A DNA stretch of 64,000 nucleotides from Acytostelium subglobosum LB1. Taxonomy: Eukaryota > Evosea > Eumycetozoa > Acytosteliales > Acytosteliaceae. Shown piece after piece: positions 20,193 to 34,301 of the stretch. The notes below the pieces were generated by a model, which was given only the letters and a program-made list of their open reading frames with translations, made no database searches and was not told the DNA's origin. A program made the translations under genes and the position numbers. Numbering within the stretch: the stretch's first letter is position 1; every line of letters begins with the position of its first letter. The stretch is taken from positions 1,900-65,899 of the forward strand of contig NW_012236501.1 of assembly GCF_000787575.1 (NCBI RefSeq), written 5' to 3'.

Positions 20193-23100
20193 TTACAATA
20201 CATTCCACAGCTTAATCGATCGATCAGCTGAACCAGACAATATTACATCGCGTGTAGAGACCAAACAGTTGACCGATGACTCGTGTCCAATGAGATGATG
20301 ACTGTTGTTGTTCAGTTGTGGGTCCCAACCTTTTATAGTTGAGTCCCTACAACCAGAGAAGATGAGTCCGCTGTGTGATGCCAGTGATGTGACCCAGTCT
20401 TGATGTTGTGTGGTCACTCCAAGTTTGTTCTGTTGATAGTTTGGTGTTGCAACGTTGGCTGCTGTCAGTGCCACTGGTGGTTCCCATCTCTTGATGGTCC
20501 TGTCCCTACTGCCCGAGTAAATGATATCCTCATTCGTAGCGCTGGTACAAAGTGCATTGACTCCGTCCAGATGATTGGGTTGAAGCTTCTGAACCACCTC
20601 TAGACTGTCTTTGTTGTAGAGAGTGACGGTGTGATCGCGACTACCAGTGACCAAGTACCTGGATGTGTATGACAGGGAAAGAATCGAGCCAGACTGGTTC
20701 TTTGACAATGGTGTCTTTAGGGAACGAAGAGAGCGAACATCCCAGACCTTGACTGTGCTGTTCTCCAATCCACCAAATACAAAGTTACCATAGGAGGCCA
20801 TGCAGAGAAGCTCATTCTGGACCTTGATCTGTTGTACTGCTCCATTGTTACCTGATCGTATGTCCCACACCTTGACAAAGCGGTCTGATCCACCACCAGA
20901 GAAGAGCAGGCCAGACGTTGTATGCAATGCCAGTGCTTTGATTGCTGCCGTGTGTCCAGTGAGATCAGAGACACAATCACCAGACACTAGGTCCCACGCC
21001 TTGACAACCTTGTCTTGTCCCGAACTGAACAGCCTGTTAGACTGCTCATCGTAGACGAGTCCAAGCACTGCACCATCGTGTCCAGTGAAACTCCAGTTGG
21101 CTCTGATAAAGTTGTCGTTGCCATCACCCAGGTCTTGGCGTCGGGTGGAGAGTATTGCCGTGCGGTACGTGTCACCCTTGAGCTTGTCACGGTAGAGTCT
21201 GAGACGTGAGTCTGGTCTTGGTGCAGAGAGACGTGAGAAGACATCACCATCGCTCTGAGGGGATTGTGGTGATAAGCTCTCTCCAGAGGTGGTCATTGAC
21301 GGCTGCTTCCTTGACTTTGGTGAGCTGGTCAACTTCTTGGGATCCATATCGACATCCAGTAAACTATTGTCAAACTCTGAATGGTCAATCATCGTCGAGA
21401 CTGGTGATGGAGAAAAGCCACTGTTGATGGACTGATCAGTTGGATCGGGTTGTGTGCTACTCGTAGCAGAGTTCTTGTTCTTTCTCATCTTCTGTCTGTT
21501 CTTTGATCGCTCCTTTGATTGTTTAAGATCATCTAGAATCTGATTGACTTTGGATTCGACAGATGGTGCTGATATTGATATGGTTGGTGAATGTTGTTGC
21601 TCAGCAGTAATAGTTGGTGATTGTTGCTGTTGCGCCAATGATATAGGAGGTGGTGATGTTTGAAGTGTTGATTGATCGTCGCCCAGTGGTTTAAAGTTAA
21701 GTGATGACTGTCTGATTTGCTGTTGGAGTAGCTCAATCTCTTGGAGAAAGTCTTTGGTCGCTGATGATGTGCCAGTAGAAACTGGAGGTGAAGAGAATGG
21801 TGAGCCTGTGTTGTAGGATGAGGATGAGGATGAGGAGGAGGGATGAATGTTGTTGACTTTTGCTGATGGTATCGGTGATTGTTTAGTCGAAGTAGTTGTG
21901 GTTGTCGTGGTAGTTGTTGTTGATGTTGTCTGTTTCTGTTGTTGTTGATGGTCTTTGAGTTTAGATCCGATTGTAACATGATTGGTATCCTTGAGAGATT
22001 CAATCACTGGTGAAGATGTAGATGATGTCTGCTTGTGTGCGTCATGAAGTGTAAAGATAGGATCGGATCGTGCTTGTTTGATACCCTCTTGAAGAGATGA
22101 CGAGGTAGTACGCTGATCGAATTGATCTCTCTTGGCTCTCGTTTGCTCTGCATACTCAACGCATAGCTCAAATGACGCCTGGATCAGGTGTGGAAGCTTC
22201 TCATAGGGTGTGGTAGAAACCTTCCTCATGATCTCTGTCGAGTCCATGTAGTCGATGGAGAATGATGCCAGATCCTTCTGAACTCTTGAGATCTTTTCAT
22301 TCTGTTGCTTGATATTCATCTCGAGGAATGCAGACTGCTCTTGATACTCTGACTTGGTCATCTTGTTACCTCCATTGCCATACTGCTGCTTCAGACGAGT
22401 GGACTCTCGAACAAACAAATCCTTCTCTGACAAGTAGCGATCCAATGTCTCTGTCATCTCGTTCTTGCTGAGATTCTTTCCAATCTGTAATAGTAGCCAC
22501 TCTCTCCAATTTGGTACACTGAACTGTGATGGATGTTGGTGGGTTGTGGTGGACGTTGCTGCTGCTGTTGGTGCTGCTGCTTGTACTGCCTTTGGTCTGA
22601 ACCCGCTATTGTTTGATGAGCCATTGGCAACTATTTGCCGTCCACCACGCACTGGAGCGGCAACAGAGTTTGTCTTTAGCTTGTTAAACTCAATCTCCTT
22701 TAGTTTCTTCTTGATCGCCTCTGACTCATCAATCTTCTTCTGGAGTAGCTGATCCTTCTTCTTTGATTGATTCTTGAGCTGGCCAATGAGTTGCTCACTC
22801 TTCCTAGCCTCCTTCTTGAGTGCCTCCATCTCCTTTGCCTGGTTCTGCTTGACGTCATCTCGCTTCTTCAACTCGTCCCTCATGCGTTTCAACATATCTG
22901 ACTTTTGTCGCTTCATGTCCTTGATCTCTGAAGTCAGGTCATCAATCTTCTCATCACTCTTTGTCTTGAGCTCCATCAATCTCTGGTGGTCCTTCTTTGA
23001 CTTTGTGTGTTGATCCAACTGATGCTTCAACTCGGCCAGCTTCTTCTCGTAGTGCGCTGTTAGTCTGGCCTTCTCATCGTCGTAGGTGGTGCCAGTTGCT

Positions 23101-25330
23101 GCTGCGGCAGTGCCGTCTTTTTGTTTGTCCTTCTGACGCTCCTCCAACGTACGCATTACATTGTCGTGCTCCTCCTTCATCTCAAACAGCTGCACCTCGA
23201 GCTCCTTGAGGCGACTGTCGTACATCTCCTTGATCTGATGGTACTGCGCCTGTGTCTTGGAGTAACGCTCCAACTCCTCCTCCTTCTCTACGATGTGTTG
23301 GTTCATCAAGGAGAGCCTCTCATTCTCATCAATCAGCTCGGTGACATTCTCTATTGACTCGATCTCCTCGTCAGATGTATCTCCTCCAGAAGCACTAGCA
23401 ACAACTGATCCACCATCGGTCGTAGTATCGGTGGAAGCTGTCGACTCTATTGTTGGATTCAATATGCTCTGGAACTGGTTGAACATGTCAAGATAGTCGT
23501 TTGACTCTCGGTTCGGTGAGAAGTTGTTGATAAAGTTGTAGGATGTGTCCTCGAGTTGCTTGTACTTGACGAGCAGCACCTTGTACTTGGAGGTGACCTT
23601 GTTCGATATCTCCTGAAGCATATTGTTCTCAAACTCTAGCTGTGATATCTTCATACTGTCCTCAAACTGTTGGTTCTGTGAGATCTTGCTGGGTGTCAAT
23701 GGTGGTTCCTTCCCATCGGTAGACAACTTGGCAAGTGGTTGTTGATGTTGTTGAGGTTGTTGTTGTTGCTGCTGTTGATGATGTTGTAATGTTTTGTTTG
23801 GTGCCATTGGAGATGACAGGTCCACTACAACATCCTGTAGAATAATATCAAGGTCTGACTCTTTGTAGTTGCACTTGCTGATGAGTACATCCTTCAACAG
23901 CTGAATCTGTCCTTTGTACATGTTGATCTGCTTGGTCAGAGGATCCACATTGACCACTGGCTTGTTCATAATGTTCCTTGCTCTATATGCATATTTTAAA
24001 GTCTATTGATTGTAACAACAATAAGTACCCAAGGAAGGAATAAGGACCGTCATGAATGTCTGTATACATACATTGAGTGTCTCTTCAAAATTAGAGTCAG
24101 CAGGACTGACACATGCAATCATTAGGGTACGAGAGTTGCCACCCAATGAAGACTGTAGCATACGAGTCAACTTTGAATCACGGTACGGTACGTGTTTGGC
24201 TTTGTTGGCACGTCTAGTGTCGCCTAGAGCAGAGATCACATTGCCCAGTGCCAACAGGCCACTGTTAATGTTAATGCCCTCCTTCAGTCGCTGTCCCTCT
24301 GCCTTTGTCTTCTTGATACGCTCAGAACCTGCCAAGTCGACAAAGTGGAACTTGGACCTGATGGTTGGGTTGCGCTCCTCACTGATGTTGTTCTCCTCGT
24401 TGTCTGCATCCACGATGGTCTGCTCGGCAATGATCGTGAAGATCGCATGTGAACGTGATGAATGTACATTCATGAGAGTGGATCCAGTTGTCCTGGACAT
24501 TGAGCCACGTATCAGGGCATCCTCCATCTGTGAACGACTGCGAACCACCTCCTCAAAGAGGCCTGGTATGTGAACCTCTCCATTGGGTGTCTCTCTAATG
24601 GCAAGTCCACCAGGCTCAGCATCAGGATTCAGCATGTCTCTAATCTCCTCGTTGTATAGCTCCAGAAAAGAGACCTTCAATACGATTGAATGTGTTGACT
24701 TTAACTTCTCCACTCGATCAAACACTGCGCCAATCACTCTTGGTATCACTCCCAACTCATCGGGGGCGACGCCAACTGTTGATGTACTACCCATTGTATA
24801 TGTTTTACCTATAGGTATATCATGATAGGATATTTATGAGGGTCAATATATTGATTGTGATTACGATATTGCTTCAACATACCTGAACCAGTTTGTCCAT
24901 AGGCCAAGATGGTAGAGTTATAACCTTGGAATATAGAGTCGACCAAGGGAACGACACACTCGTCATAGACCTGCACTTGTCTGGATCGTCCACCAAACAC
25001 AGAGTCAAAGGTGAAGGTCTGGTCCTTGCCGACAATGACTTGAGGCACACGATCAACGTACTTGATCACCTCTTCGGAGCGTTCTGTTAACTCTTTGCTA
25101 CTGAGTGGACGTACTCTCAGTGCCACTCTGACACTGCAGTTGTCCATGTCCAAGTTGCCACTACTACTAGTAATAGCATTCATTGAAATGTCATTGTTGT
25201 TATTGATGTTGTTACTACTGGTGTTGTTGATGATGTTGTTGTTGTTGTTGTTGATTATATTTGATCCACCTGTTGCAGCTGACGATATAGTTGCCAATGT
25301 TGGTGGCAACGAGGAATCATCAGCCATCAT
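20193..25330 (-). CDS. kinesin-4 family motor with C-terminal WD40 repeats (Kif8/KIF21-like)
   Basis: Three exons (25330-24883, 24808-24072, 24002-20193) give 1664 residues. The motor is N-terminal: SVRVALRVRPLSSKEL, P-loop GQTGSGKTYTMG (split by intron 1), switch I VHSSRSHAIF, switch II FVDLAGSER and KHVPYRDSKLTRMLQ SLGG region. Coiled coil follows from about residue 440 to 1150 with Gln, Thr and Ser tracts between segments. The last 300 residues hold about seven WD40 repeats (LFSSGQDKVVKAWDL, LFSGGGSDRFVKVWDI, VILSGSADRSIKLWNV). A plus-end-directed kinesin-4 that modulates microtubule ends is expected. The motor-coil-WD40 order matches animal KIF21 and, from memory, D. discoideum Kif8. The start is the first of two adjacent ATGs; the Asn-rich leader precedes the motor. 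Confidence 0.92.
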
Positions 25331-26024
25331 GATGTCTGTCACTACTGCTGCCTGATCGATCGATTACAGCTGCATAAGAATATGTTATATATGTATATAT
25401 CTTTGATGTGATTTCAGTGTTGGAGTAGCTGGGTTAGTGATTTAAAGTTGGGTGGACGGAAAAAAAGGCGGCCAAAATAAATAAACGATTGTGTTTTTGC
25501 AAATCGATATCATCATCATTTTATTCAATCAGATAAACAAACATATATACACACAATAGATAGAAGAAAATCCACTGGTGAACACCTGACAATGAAGACA
25601 AGAATTAATAACTATTCTTTGTGTTTGAAATAAACAAATATGTTATCCTTGGACTGGAGAAAGAGCCAAATGTCCCAAACTTGAAATTTGGCTTCAAGTT
25701 TATCTCTCTTTTTGAGACAGTTATATTCATTCATTCATCTATCTCAACTTGATTGACTTCTACAACTTTACTCTGTTAATACTAATACTGAAAACAACAC
25801 CAAAGTGCTCCCAACTGACACCATCGACCCAAATTGAATTGACTAGTTCAAGTTGCCTGATTGGTCGACAATTTTCAAATAATATAGTTATTTTATTATT
25901 GGGTCCAAGACCAGTTGATCCACTCTGACAGTGTCTGTCTCATCAATAATCAATCACCCAAGATCAAATCATTAATCACTTTAAAAAGATAGAAAGATAT
26001 ATATATATAAATATTTATAACAAC
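25331..26024. other. divergent intergenic region
   Basis: This 694-bp spacer lies between the divergent kinesin and AIF1-like genes and should contain both promoters. It is A/T-rich with short poly-A and TATATA stretches just before the AIF1-like start. I see no gene or clear repeat. Confidence 0.5.
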
Positions 26025-26529
26025 ATGTCTGCTACTACCAAGAACTACCAAGGTGGAAAGGTCCACGGCCAAATTCTAAAGAGCCAAGAAGCTTCTTTGG
26101 ACTCTATTGCTGCTGAGTTTGCTTCTGTATGTGTACATTCATCACTCCATTCATTGATCATCCCACATAATACTAATAATATACATCATTACACATATTA
26201 CTTAGGAGCTGGATGAAGCCACAATTGAGAAATACAAGGCAAAGTTCATGTTGTACGACATCAACAACAGTGGTGACATTGACCAGTATGAGCTTCAGCT
26301 GATGATGGAGAAGATCGGTCAAACAAAGACCCATTTGGAACTCAAGAAGATGATTGCAGAGGTGGACAGCACTGGCAAGGGTACCATTAACTTTAGAGAT
26401 TTCTTGGTCATGATGACCGGCAAGAAGAGCTCCATTCTCCAAAAGATTCTGATGTTTGAGGAGCTTGCCAAGAAGCCAGAGACTCCAAAGGGTCCACCTC
26501 CAAAGAAGTCAATCTCTGACTTCCTCTAG
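26025..26529 (+). CDS. allograft inflammatory factor 1 (AIF1/Iba1)-like EF-hand protein
   Basis: Two exons (26025-26126 and 26206-26529) give 141 residues, the usual AIF1 length. The match runs along the whole protein: EKYKAKFMLYDINNSGDID (first EF-hand, loop D-I-N-N-S-G-D-I-D), LMMEKIGQTKTHLELKKMI, then a second EF-hand VDSTGKGTINFRDFLVMMTG, and the tail MFEELAKKPETPKGPPPKK. Animal AIF1 binds calcium and bundles actin in phagocytic cells; a similar role in a phagocytic amoeba is plausible inference. An AATAAA occurs about 30 bp behind the stop. Confidence 0.9.
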
Positions 26530-26669
26530 GAACCTGTTGTATAACCTTGTTGGAGGACAATAAAATGATGCAATATTGATGTTGTTGTCCATCCTGCCCA
26601 TGTAACACGTTTTGTAAAGTAGTTTAGTAGACTTTATTACACTAGTAGTTATGGTGTTTGTCATCCAGT

Positions 26670-27218
<549 letters not shown>

Positions 27219-27645
27219 TATTATATATCTGTGGCTTCTGAAGATTAAAGTGACAAAGTGCGGTAGTTGATAAATGTTAGTTGGTTGTCGCACCTTCTCA
27301 TCATGTCCACTAATAACAGAATGAATGAATAGGAATCTGTTGTTGTTGTTGTGTGGGTGAGACAAACACACACATACACAAACACATCAATCATTCAACA
27401 TTATTTTTCTGTGTGGACTCGCACGATGAGTACTTACAAAGTGATTCAAACGAATCGATTTATCTGTATGTTTATGTGTTGTTATGTGGTTTGGGGAATA
27501 ATAAATGGCAACCAAAACCGAAACAAGGGAGACAAGGTGAAAAAAACCTTTGAAAATGACAAAGGGTTGCCTTTCAAAGCTGCTGAACCTCAAAAAACAA
27601 ACTTCATTTCATTCATTTAACAAATAAACAACAATAATAATAACA
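27219..27645. other. divergent intergenic region
   Basis: A 427-bp spacer between the divergent TMA7 and PEBP genes. It holds a (GTT)n run near 27340 followed by a CA-rich stretch, then A/T-rich DNA before the PEBP start. The short open frames at 27351-27620 show no family resemblance. Confidence 0.45.
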
Positions 27646-28453
27646 ATGTCAGCTTCAGTATTGTCAAAGGTTATCGATCTCTTAAAGTCAAGAAGCATCG
27701 TACCAGATGTTATCAAGGTTCTTAACCCAAGTATGTCTGTCATTTTCAACAACAACAACAACGTTTGGAGTTTGTATGTTTCTAACCTCATCCTTACTAT
27801 ATAATATAGTTCGTGAGTTGAATGTTACATATGCTGCTCCACTCCAGACTGGTGAGAAGCTTACTCCATCAAAGGTAATAATACATGATTCAATCATTGA
27901 CATATTAATGGACCATGTTCACACATACTAACTATCCAATCAGGTGGTCAACACGCCAACAGTCACGTATGATGCAGACTCATCCAACTTTTACACATTG
28001 GTAATGTTCGATCCAGACGTACCAAGTCGTCAGGACCCAAAGTGGGGCCAGTGGTTGCACTGGGTGGTCACAAACATTCCAGGCAACAAGGTCACCGAGG
28101 GAGAGGTGATGGCCGACTACATTGGCAGTGGTCCACCCGAGAAGACCTCATATCATCGCTACATCTTTGTTCTCTGCAAGCAGCCCTCAAAGATGGTGTT
28201 CAAGGGAGAGTACAAACTACCATTCACGTAAGTAGTTGGTTGTAGGAAGTAGTTTGTTTGGTTGGACAAGTACTAACTGATCAGTTAATACAGTGCCGAT
28301 AAGAGAAATAACTGGAGCTTCGATACATTTGCTAGCAAGTGGAACCTTCAGCCAGAGGCTGTCAACTTCTATGAGGCAGAGTTTGATGATGCTGTTCCAG
28401 GCCTTTATAAGAAGTTGGAGGAGTGCAAGGAAAAGCCGGTTCTCATCGAGTAA
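27646..28453 (+). CDS. phosphatidylethanolamine-binding protein (PEBP)
   Basis: Four exons (27646-27730, 27810-27874, 27944-28227, 28294-28453) give 197 residues. The ligand-pocket motifs are intact: LVMFDPDVPSRQDPKWG with the DPDxP block, WLHWVVTNIPGN, YIGSGPPEKTSYHRYIFVL with GPP and HRY. Length and order match the RKIP/PEBP family, cytosolic proteins that bind anionic lipids and, in animals, inhibit Raf signalling. The role here is unknown. The terminal helix region NWSFDTFASKWNL is also typical. Intron phases are consistent and every splice site is GT-AG. Confidence 0.93.
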
Positions 28454-28730
28454 TGATGTGATCATCAGACCTAAGTTATTCTCAATTGAGCAAGTCCAAA
28501 CACCCCCATTATTGCGCAACGAGTGTGTGGTTGTGGGGTACAATTTGATCGGATCACATGCTTCAATGTTGGATCTTTTTGATCACCAGAACAGTAAAAC
28601 AACTTGTTGATGGTGTTGTTCATTTACTACTCTAACAACTTTAAACTTGTAATACTTTTGTTTACAAATAATATATTAATACTACTACGACAAACATAAT
28701 ATAACACCAAACAAGTAAGATCCCAGCAGG

Positions 28731-31700
28731 ATGAAGTTCTCAAAGTATCTGAACTCTGTCACCATCTGGAATCATGACTACATACCCTACCAGAAGCTAA
28801 AGAGAAAGATTCTGGCATTGCACTCTCACCACTCATCAGGTGGCGTCGGAAATCTAATCGCTACGCCAGTCCTCAATGAACTTGCTGTAACACCTGCCAC
28901 TGTACCACAACTACTACATATGATCGAGAGTGAAGTGGTCAAGGTGGACAGCTTCATCAAGCAGAAGGAGGACGAGCTGTACCAGAGATACCTCTACCTC
29001 CTCAGCCGATTCAAGGCCATCGACTTCTCCTCACCGTTCTCATCATTCCTGCTTCCACCTACTGGAATCAAAAACATCGATGCCAACTCGATCAAGGACA
29101 TCAACTCAATGTTGGCCTTCCAGAAGGCCTACGAGGATGTCATCAAGCAACTTGCACAGCTGGACCAATATGCCAAGATCAATGTGTGGGCAGCCCAGAA
29201 GCTATTGACCACTCTGGCCAAGAAGTCCAAGATAGAGTCGAGAAGGAAGGGATCCATGTCGACAGAGACCAGTATCACACCGGACTGGGCCAGTCCAGTC
29301 CTTCCTCAGAGTCTGCGTGGCTTCCATCCTTCACTCCTCTCCAATCCAAACACACCCACTCTTGTTGAGCCATCGTCCAGGGAGAAGATCGAAGTGTTGC
29401 CAATGTTGTCAACACTCTCAACATATACTCAGCCAACAGCACCAGAGATTGAGGAGTATCTCACCAATAAGCTTGGTCATTTGGAGATAACCAGCAGAGC
29501 CAATCTCAAGAGGATCACACAAGAGATTGAGAATGAGTACCAAGTGATGACAGAGAGTGGTCTCTATTTCCTAAGTCATCCAAACAATAACTTGTTGACT
29601 GTATGTCCTATCATTGATGATCTCGACAATAACAACATTCAATCATCTAACCATTCAATCATTATATACACAAACACATACAGCCCAAGCAGAAGGACCT
29701 ATCAGAGAATGTTAAACTACTTGTGAGATATACAATTGAGAATAACATCAGTCAAGTACAAGGGTATGTTATTGTTGTTAAGCTAGCAAGCACTACCAAG
29801 TAACTAACATTATTATTATCACCATCCATCACAGCGTGACAACATTGTTAAAGAAACAATTGATCGACTTGAAGATTGGCAATGAGCATCCAATGTGGGT
29901 TGAGGCCATTCACACTGTCATTCAAAAGGCAGCATACTTTGGTCATGTGGAGATGGCCAAGTATCTATTGGACCAGTTCGTGGATGTTGTCGACCTGGCC
30001 TTTATCAATGAGGTCGATCAACAGTTCATTCATATCGCCGCAAGCAAGGGCAACATTGACTTTGTCTCCTTCCTCATTGAGCGTGGTGCCGACATTCAAT
30101 GTGAGGACTGTCTCAAGAGAACTCCCCTCCATCTGGCCGCTCAGAACGCCCACTACGACGTGGCCAAGCTCCTCCTGGAGAAAGGTGCACTGTTCGATGT
30201 CAAGGATCGTGACGGATGCACACCAATCTACCTGTCCAGTCGTCAGACGTGCGACAACTCCAAGGTGATAGACCTGTTGGTGTCGTACAAGGCTGCCCTA
30301 TCCGAGGGACCCAACGGTCAGCACATGATCCATGAGGCCGCCAGTCATTCAAACATTGAGAACATGCGTGCGATCCTTGCCTACCAAGACGTCAATGTTC
30401 GTGACTCCTTTGGCCGCACTGCACTCTACGAGGTTGCCAAGTTTGGCAGCACCGAAGCCTTTTCACTTATTCTCAGCAAGGGCGCAGAGATTGACATTGT
30501 CGATGAGGATAAGAGGACACCTTTCCACATTGCAGCAGCCAAAGGTCAGAAGCAGATACTCTGCATGATGATTGACGTACTCAAGACACAAAAGGGAATG
30601 TCAACACGTGACCTTGCCAAGCTGATGAATGCACAAGACATTGATGGACTGACCGCACTTCACGAGACATCGTACTTCAACTACGTCGAGTGTACTCAGA
30701 TCCTGTTGACCAACCGTGCCAACCCATTCGTGTTGGACAATGAGGAGTGGTCTCCCATCGTTCACTCACTCTACCGTGGCAACATTCAGACAGCCTTTGT
30801 CGTTGTTGAGTACCTCAAGGCCAACCCCGACATGATCAACCCATCGACACCACCTCTTCAATCAAAGAACGTGTCTGTTGCTGTTCGTAACTCTCCAGGA
30901 GGAGCATCAACACCCAAGTCACCCACCATGACCAGTGCCAACTCTGTGCCAACACCCAACAAGAAGATACCCAAGAGCTCAATATCCAATGTCACCTTCA
31001 AGATAATGGCCAGTACCAATGCCGATCAGAGGGTTGGTTTGATTGGTAACCGCAAGGCACTGGGCAGTTGGAGTCCCAACCATCCATTGTTCCTCACCAA
31101 GTTGAACGACACTGACCACGTCTGGGTAGGCAAGGCAACGTTGCCAACCAACGTGGCCATCGAGTACAAGTATATCATTTGCACTGGCAACAGATTGGAT
31201 ATGTGGGAGTCGTTGCCCGCAAACAGGTCATTCATGCCCGAGGAAGAGGATGAGCTCATCGACGATGGTACATTTGGAGAGGCCAGCACCGACAGAGATG
31301 ATTTCATGGAGGAGGCCCGTCTACACCACGAAGAAGGCAATAGTGGAATGGACCCTTCTCGTCCCTCATTGGCACAATCGCAGATTGTTGCTCCTCAGTC
31401 ACCAACGCTACAGTCAAAGCAGGTCTATGTGCAGAAGGGATGGCTGGTGAATGAGCACCAGATCCGTTTGCGATTCGGAGAGACAGTGCTAGGTGATCCA
31501 CAACGAAAGTTAGTGCAGCCAATCAAGATCTATGGTGATATGGAGGTTGGCAGGATGGTTGTTACACTCAAGGACAGGAATGGTTCGACGCTACCAGGTG
31601 CCCAACCCTTCCAAATAGCACTGCCCATTCACATGGATCAGACCATCACATTCCAGACACATGACATTACTGATCTGACCACCATCCAATTCGATATGTA

Positions 31701-32868
31701 TCGTATGGGCATGTCACACGTGCTCATTGGACGCGCCAGTTTGCTTGCCTCTGACCTACTCGATAAGAAGTCGTTCAAGTTCCGTGTGCCCATTATGAAC
31801 TCCAATCTCATCACCATTGGTGAGCTCTCCGTATTCCCACTGGTCGTATCACCATTCAACCATCCAAATATCACCGAGGTGTTGTCACAGACCTACTGGC
31901 GATCGATGCAAACCTTGCTCATTGGACATCGTGGCGGTGGTGCTGAGAGTGCAAGGAACGCTGGCAAGTACAAGCGTACTCACATTGCAGAGAACACCAT
32001 CCTGTCATTCGTCACTGCCGCATCCTTGGGTGCACAGTACATCGAGTTTGATGTCCAGCTGTCCAAGGACAACGTGCCAATCATCTACCACGACTTTGAG
32101 ATCCAGTACAACGACTTCAAGATACCCATCAACAAGATTCCTCTGAGCCAAGTAGGAAACATCAGACAGAAGCGTCGTCCAACGCTGGCAAGTTTCCGCT
32201 CACAGTCCATGAGCAACCTGGTCGTAGGCAGGGACTCCGATTCGGGAGACGCCGAAGATAAGCATGTCCAAGACGAGTTTGACGCAGGACACGTACCCAC
32301 ACACCCAACCACCATCCTGTCCGATGCCATGACCACCTTGGAGGAGACCTTCAAGCGAGTGCCAGAGGGAACAGGATTCAACATTGAGATCAAGTATCCA
32401 AGTGAGGAGCGTGAGAAGGAACTGCGTCTGAACAGTGTTGACCGTAACCATTATGTGGACATCATCCTGTCGATGGTGTTTGAACTTGCTGGCAAGCGTC
32501 ACATCATGTTCTCATCGTTCGACCCAGACATCTGTATTCTCTGCTCACTCAAGCAACCACGTTATCCAGTCTTCTTCCTGAACAACGGAGGCTTCGAGCA
32601 GCACACTGACCCACGAGCCAACTCAATCATGGAGTCGATTCGTTTTGCCAAATCATCACATCTGCTGGGCATCGTCACCAACTCTCGTATCCTTACAGAG
32701 GGTCCACCAATTATCAAGGCCGTCAAGCAGGCTGGATTGATGCTATGCAGCTGGGGTCGCGAGAACAATGATCCAGCACTTGTAGATCTGCAAGAGGGTC
32801 TCGGTGTTGATGCTGTCATCGTAGACCATGTAGCATACATCCACAAACATTACAATCCAACTGATTAG
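28731..32868 (+). CDS. SPX-ankyrin-CBM20-GDPD glycerophosphodiesterase
   Basis: Three exons (28731-29600, 29684-29763, 29835-32868) give 1327 residues. Domain order: SPX at about 1-310 (MKFSKYLNSVTIWNHDYIPY, with IP/polyphosphate-sensing Lys cluster), ankyrin repeats about 330-600 (HIAASKGNIDFVSFLIERGA, PLHLAAQNAHYDVAKLLLE), a starch-binding CBM20-like domain about 700-800 (QRVGLIGNRKALGSWSP), and a C-terminal GDPD domain from about 1010 (LIGHRGGGAESARN, IEFDVQLSKDNVPIIYHDFE). The GDPD catalytic HR, E-x-D and HD residues are present. Yeast GDE1 has SPX-ANK-GDPD and animal GPCPD1 has CBM20-GDPD; this protein joins both plans. It should hydrolyse glycerophosphodiesters such as glycerophosphocholine, with SPX coupling activity to phosphate status. 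Confidence 0.94.
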
Positions 32869-32925
32869 GTGGAGCAATCAATCGATCAAGTAAGCATTGT
32901 CATTTCAGTTATTCATCTTATTGTC

Positions 32926-34008
32926 TCAGACTCCTTTATTATGATAATAATAATAAACAATAGCAGAAAAGACAATGATAAAGATTCCAATTACAACGAT
33001 AGCTGTTGTTGCTGTAGAGTCGTCGGCCTCTCTTGCAGGACGGTCCTGAGGGAGTGGTGTGGCAGTGGTGGATGACTTTGAACTACTTGAGGATGATGAA
33101 CTGCTTGCAGTGGACGCCAATGCTTTGAGCTCCTTCCTTTTGATTATATACTCCTTTGCAATCTCTGGAAACATTCGTTTAAACACTGGGTTCTTTACAT
33201 TGTACATCATAGACTCTGCTGCTGCCTTCCTTCTAACTGATTGTGATGCAGATATTGAGCCTGCTCCATCTGCATCTTCGCTCTGTGAAGTAGGTCAAAG
33301 TCAGTTAGAGATGGTTATTTGTATGAGTAAGTATTCATTCGTTTGAGCAACACGTTACCATGAACGATTGTAGACCAATAAGTATAGACCTAACTCCCCA
33401 TATTGGGTTCCAACTCTCTGGATGGACTATGTGCCGGTTAAGTAAGTTGGTATGACGACTTACTGGCAGTCTATTGACAACTTACAGTCACTGATTGAGA
33501 CACATAGTCTGGTATCGCACTCGAACCTTGCAGACGGTGTTGACATTAGAATTGAAGGTGGCTAAAGAACAACATCAGTTAGAATAAGGGTGTGTCAGTT
33601 TAACCTGTTCATCGCGATCATCACATTACCTTGTGTGGAAACTCTGAAGGGAATATCAACTGCCCGTGATAGGCACCGCCATAATAAGGTGTTCCCTCTG
33701 CCCCATATAATACATAGTGCCACTCTAATAAGTTTGATGGATTTGGCTGTGACACAAATGAATGATGAGAATATAGGCCTTCTGTTTGTGTGTCTGTCTC
33801 TGTCTCTGCCAACCTACCTTTGCAACAAAGCCAGGCTCAGGCTTCTTTTGAAGATCAATCAAATCCTTCTGCAGTCGAACCTTTGATAGTAAAGCGGTGG
33901 AGCACCCAATGCAGTGATCATGGTCATAGATAGATGATGAGTATGTGATAACATGTCTGGTCAACGACAATTCAAAGTACATACAATACAAGCTCTGTTT
34001 GGATTCAT
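32926..34008 (-). CDS. ubiquitin-conjugating enzyme E2 J-type (UBC6/UBE2J2-like), tail-anchored
   Basis: Six exons (34008-33985, 33880-33818, 33746-33630, 33561-33486, 33426-33359, 33282-32926) give 234 residues. The E2 core reads [20 protein letters not shown], then [30 protein letters not shown] and [16 protein letters not shown]; the catalytic Cys is about residue 88. The lack of the HPN motif and the SxxDFHPxxWNP block are specific to the Ubc6/UBE2J group. A Ser-rich linker leads to a C-terminal membrane anchor ([20 protein letters not shown]), so it should sit on the ER and act in ER-associated degradation. The first exon (8 codons) is inferred by phase and by a good donor. The stop lies 57 bp from the SPX-GDPD stop. 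Confidence 0.92.
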
Positions 34009-34301
34009 TGTTAATAATAAATAAATTGAATTGGAGGTGTTGCTGGGCGAAAGAATGCCAAACACTAAATCGGTGGAGGTGAATCACACAAGAACAAAGT
34101 GATTCACCGAACACACCCTGACACAACCTCCACTCGAGTGTTCTCCTGTTATTGAGAACTTGCAAATTTAATTTATTATTATTATTACATTAATTTAGTT
34201 ATATAACACTGTTCGAACAACTCATTCATTCATTCATTCATTTTCATCTATCTATCAATCTAATAATAATTATCTATCTATTGACATATTCTTTCAAAAA
34301 T

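Noticed and set aside
27351-27620. 89-codon open frame before the PEBP gene
   Set aside because: It starts in a CA-rich simple-repeat stretch, lacks splice or family support, and lies in the expected promoter.
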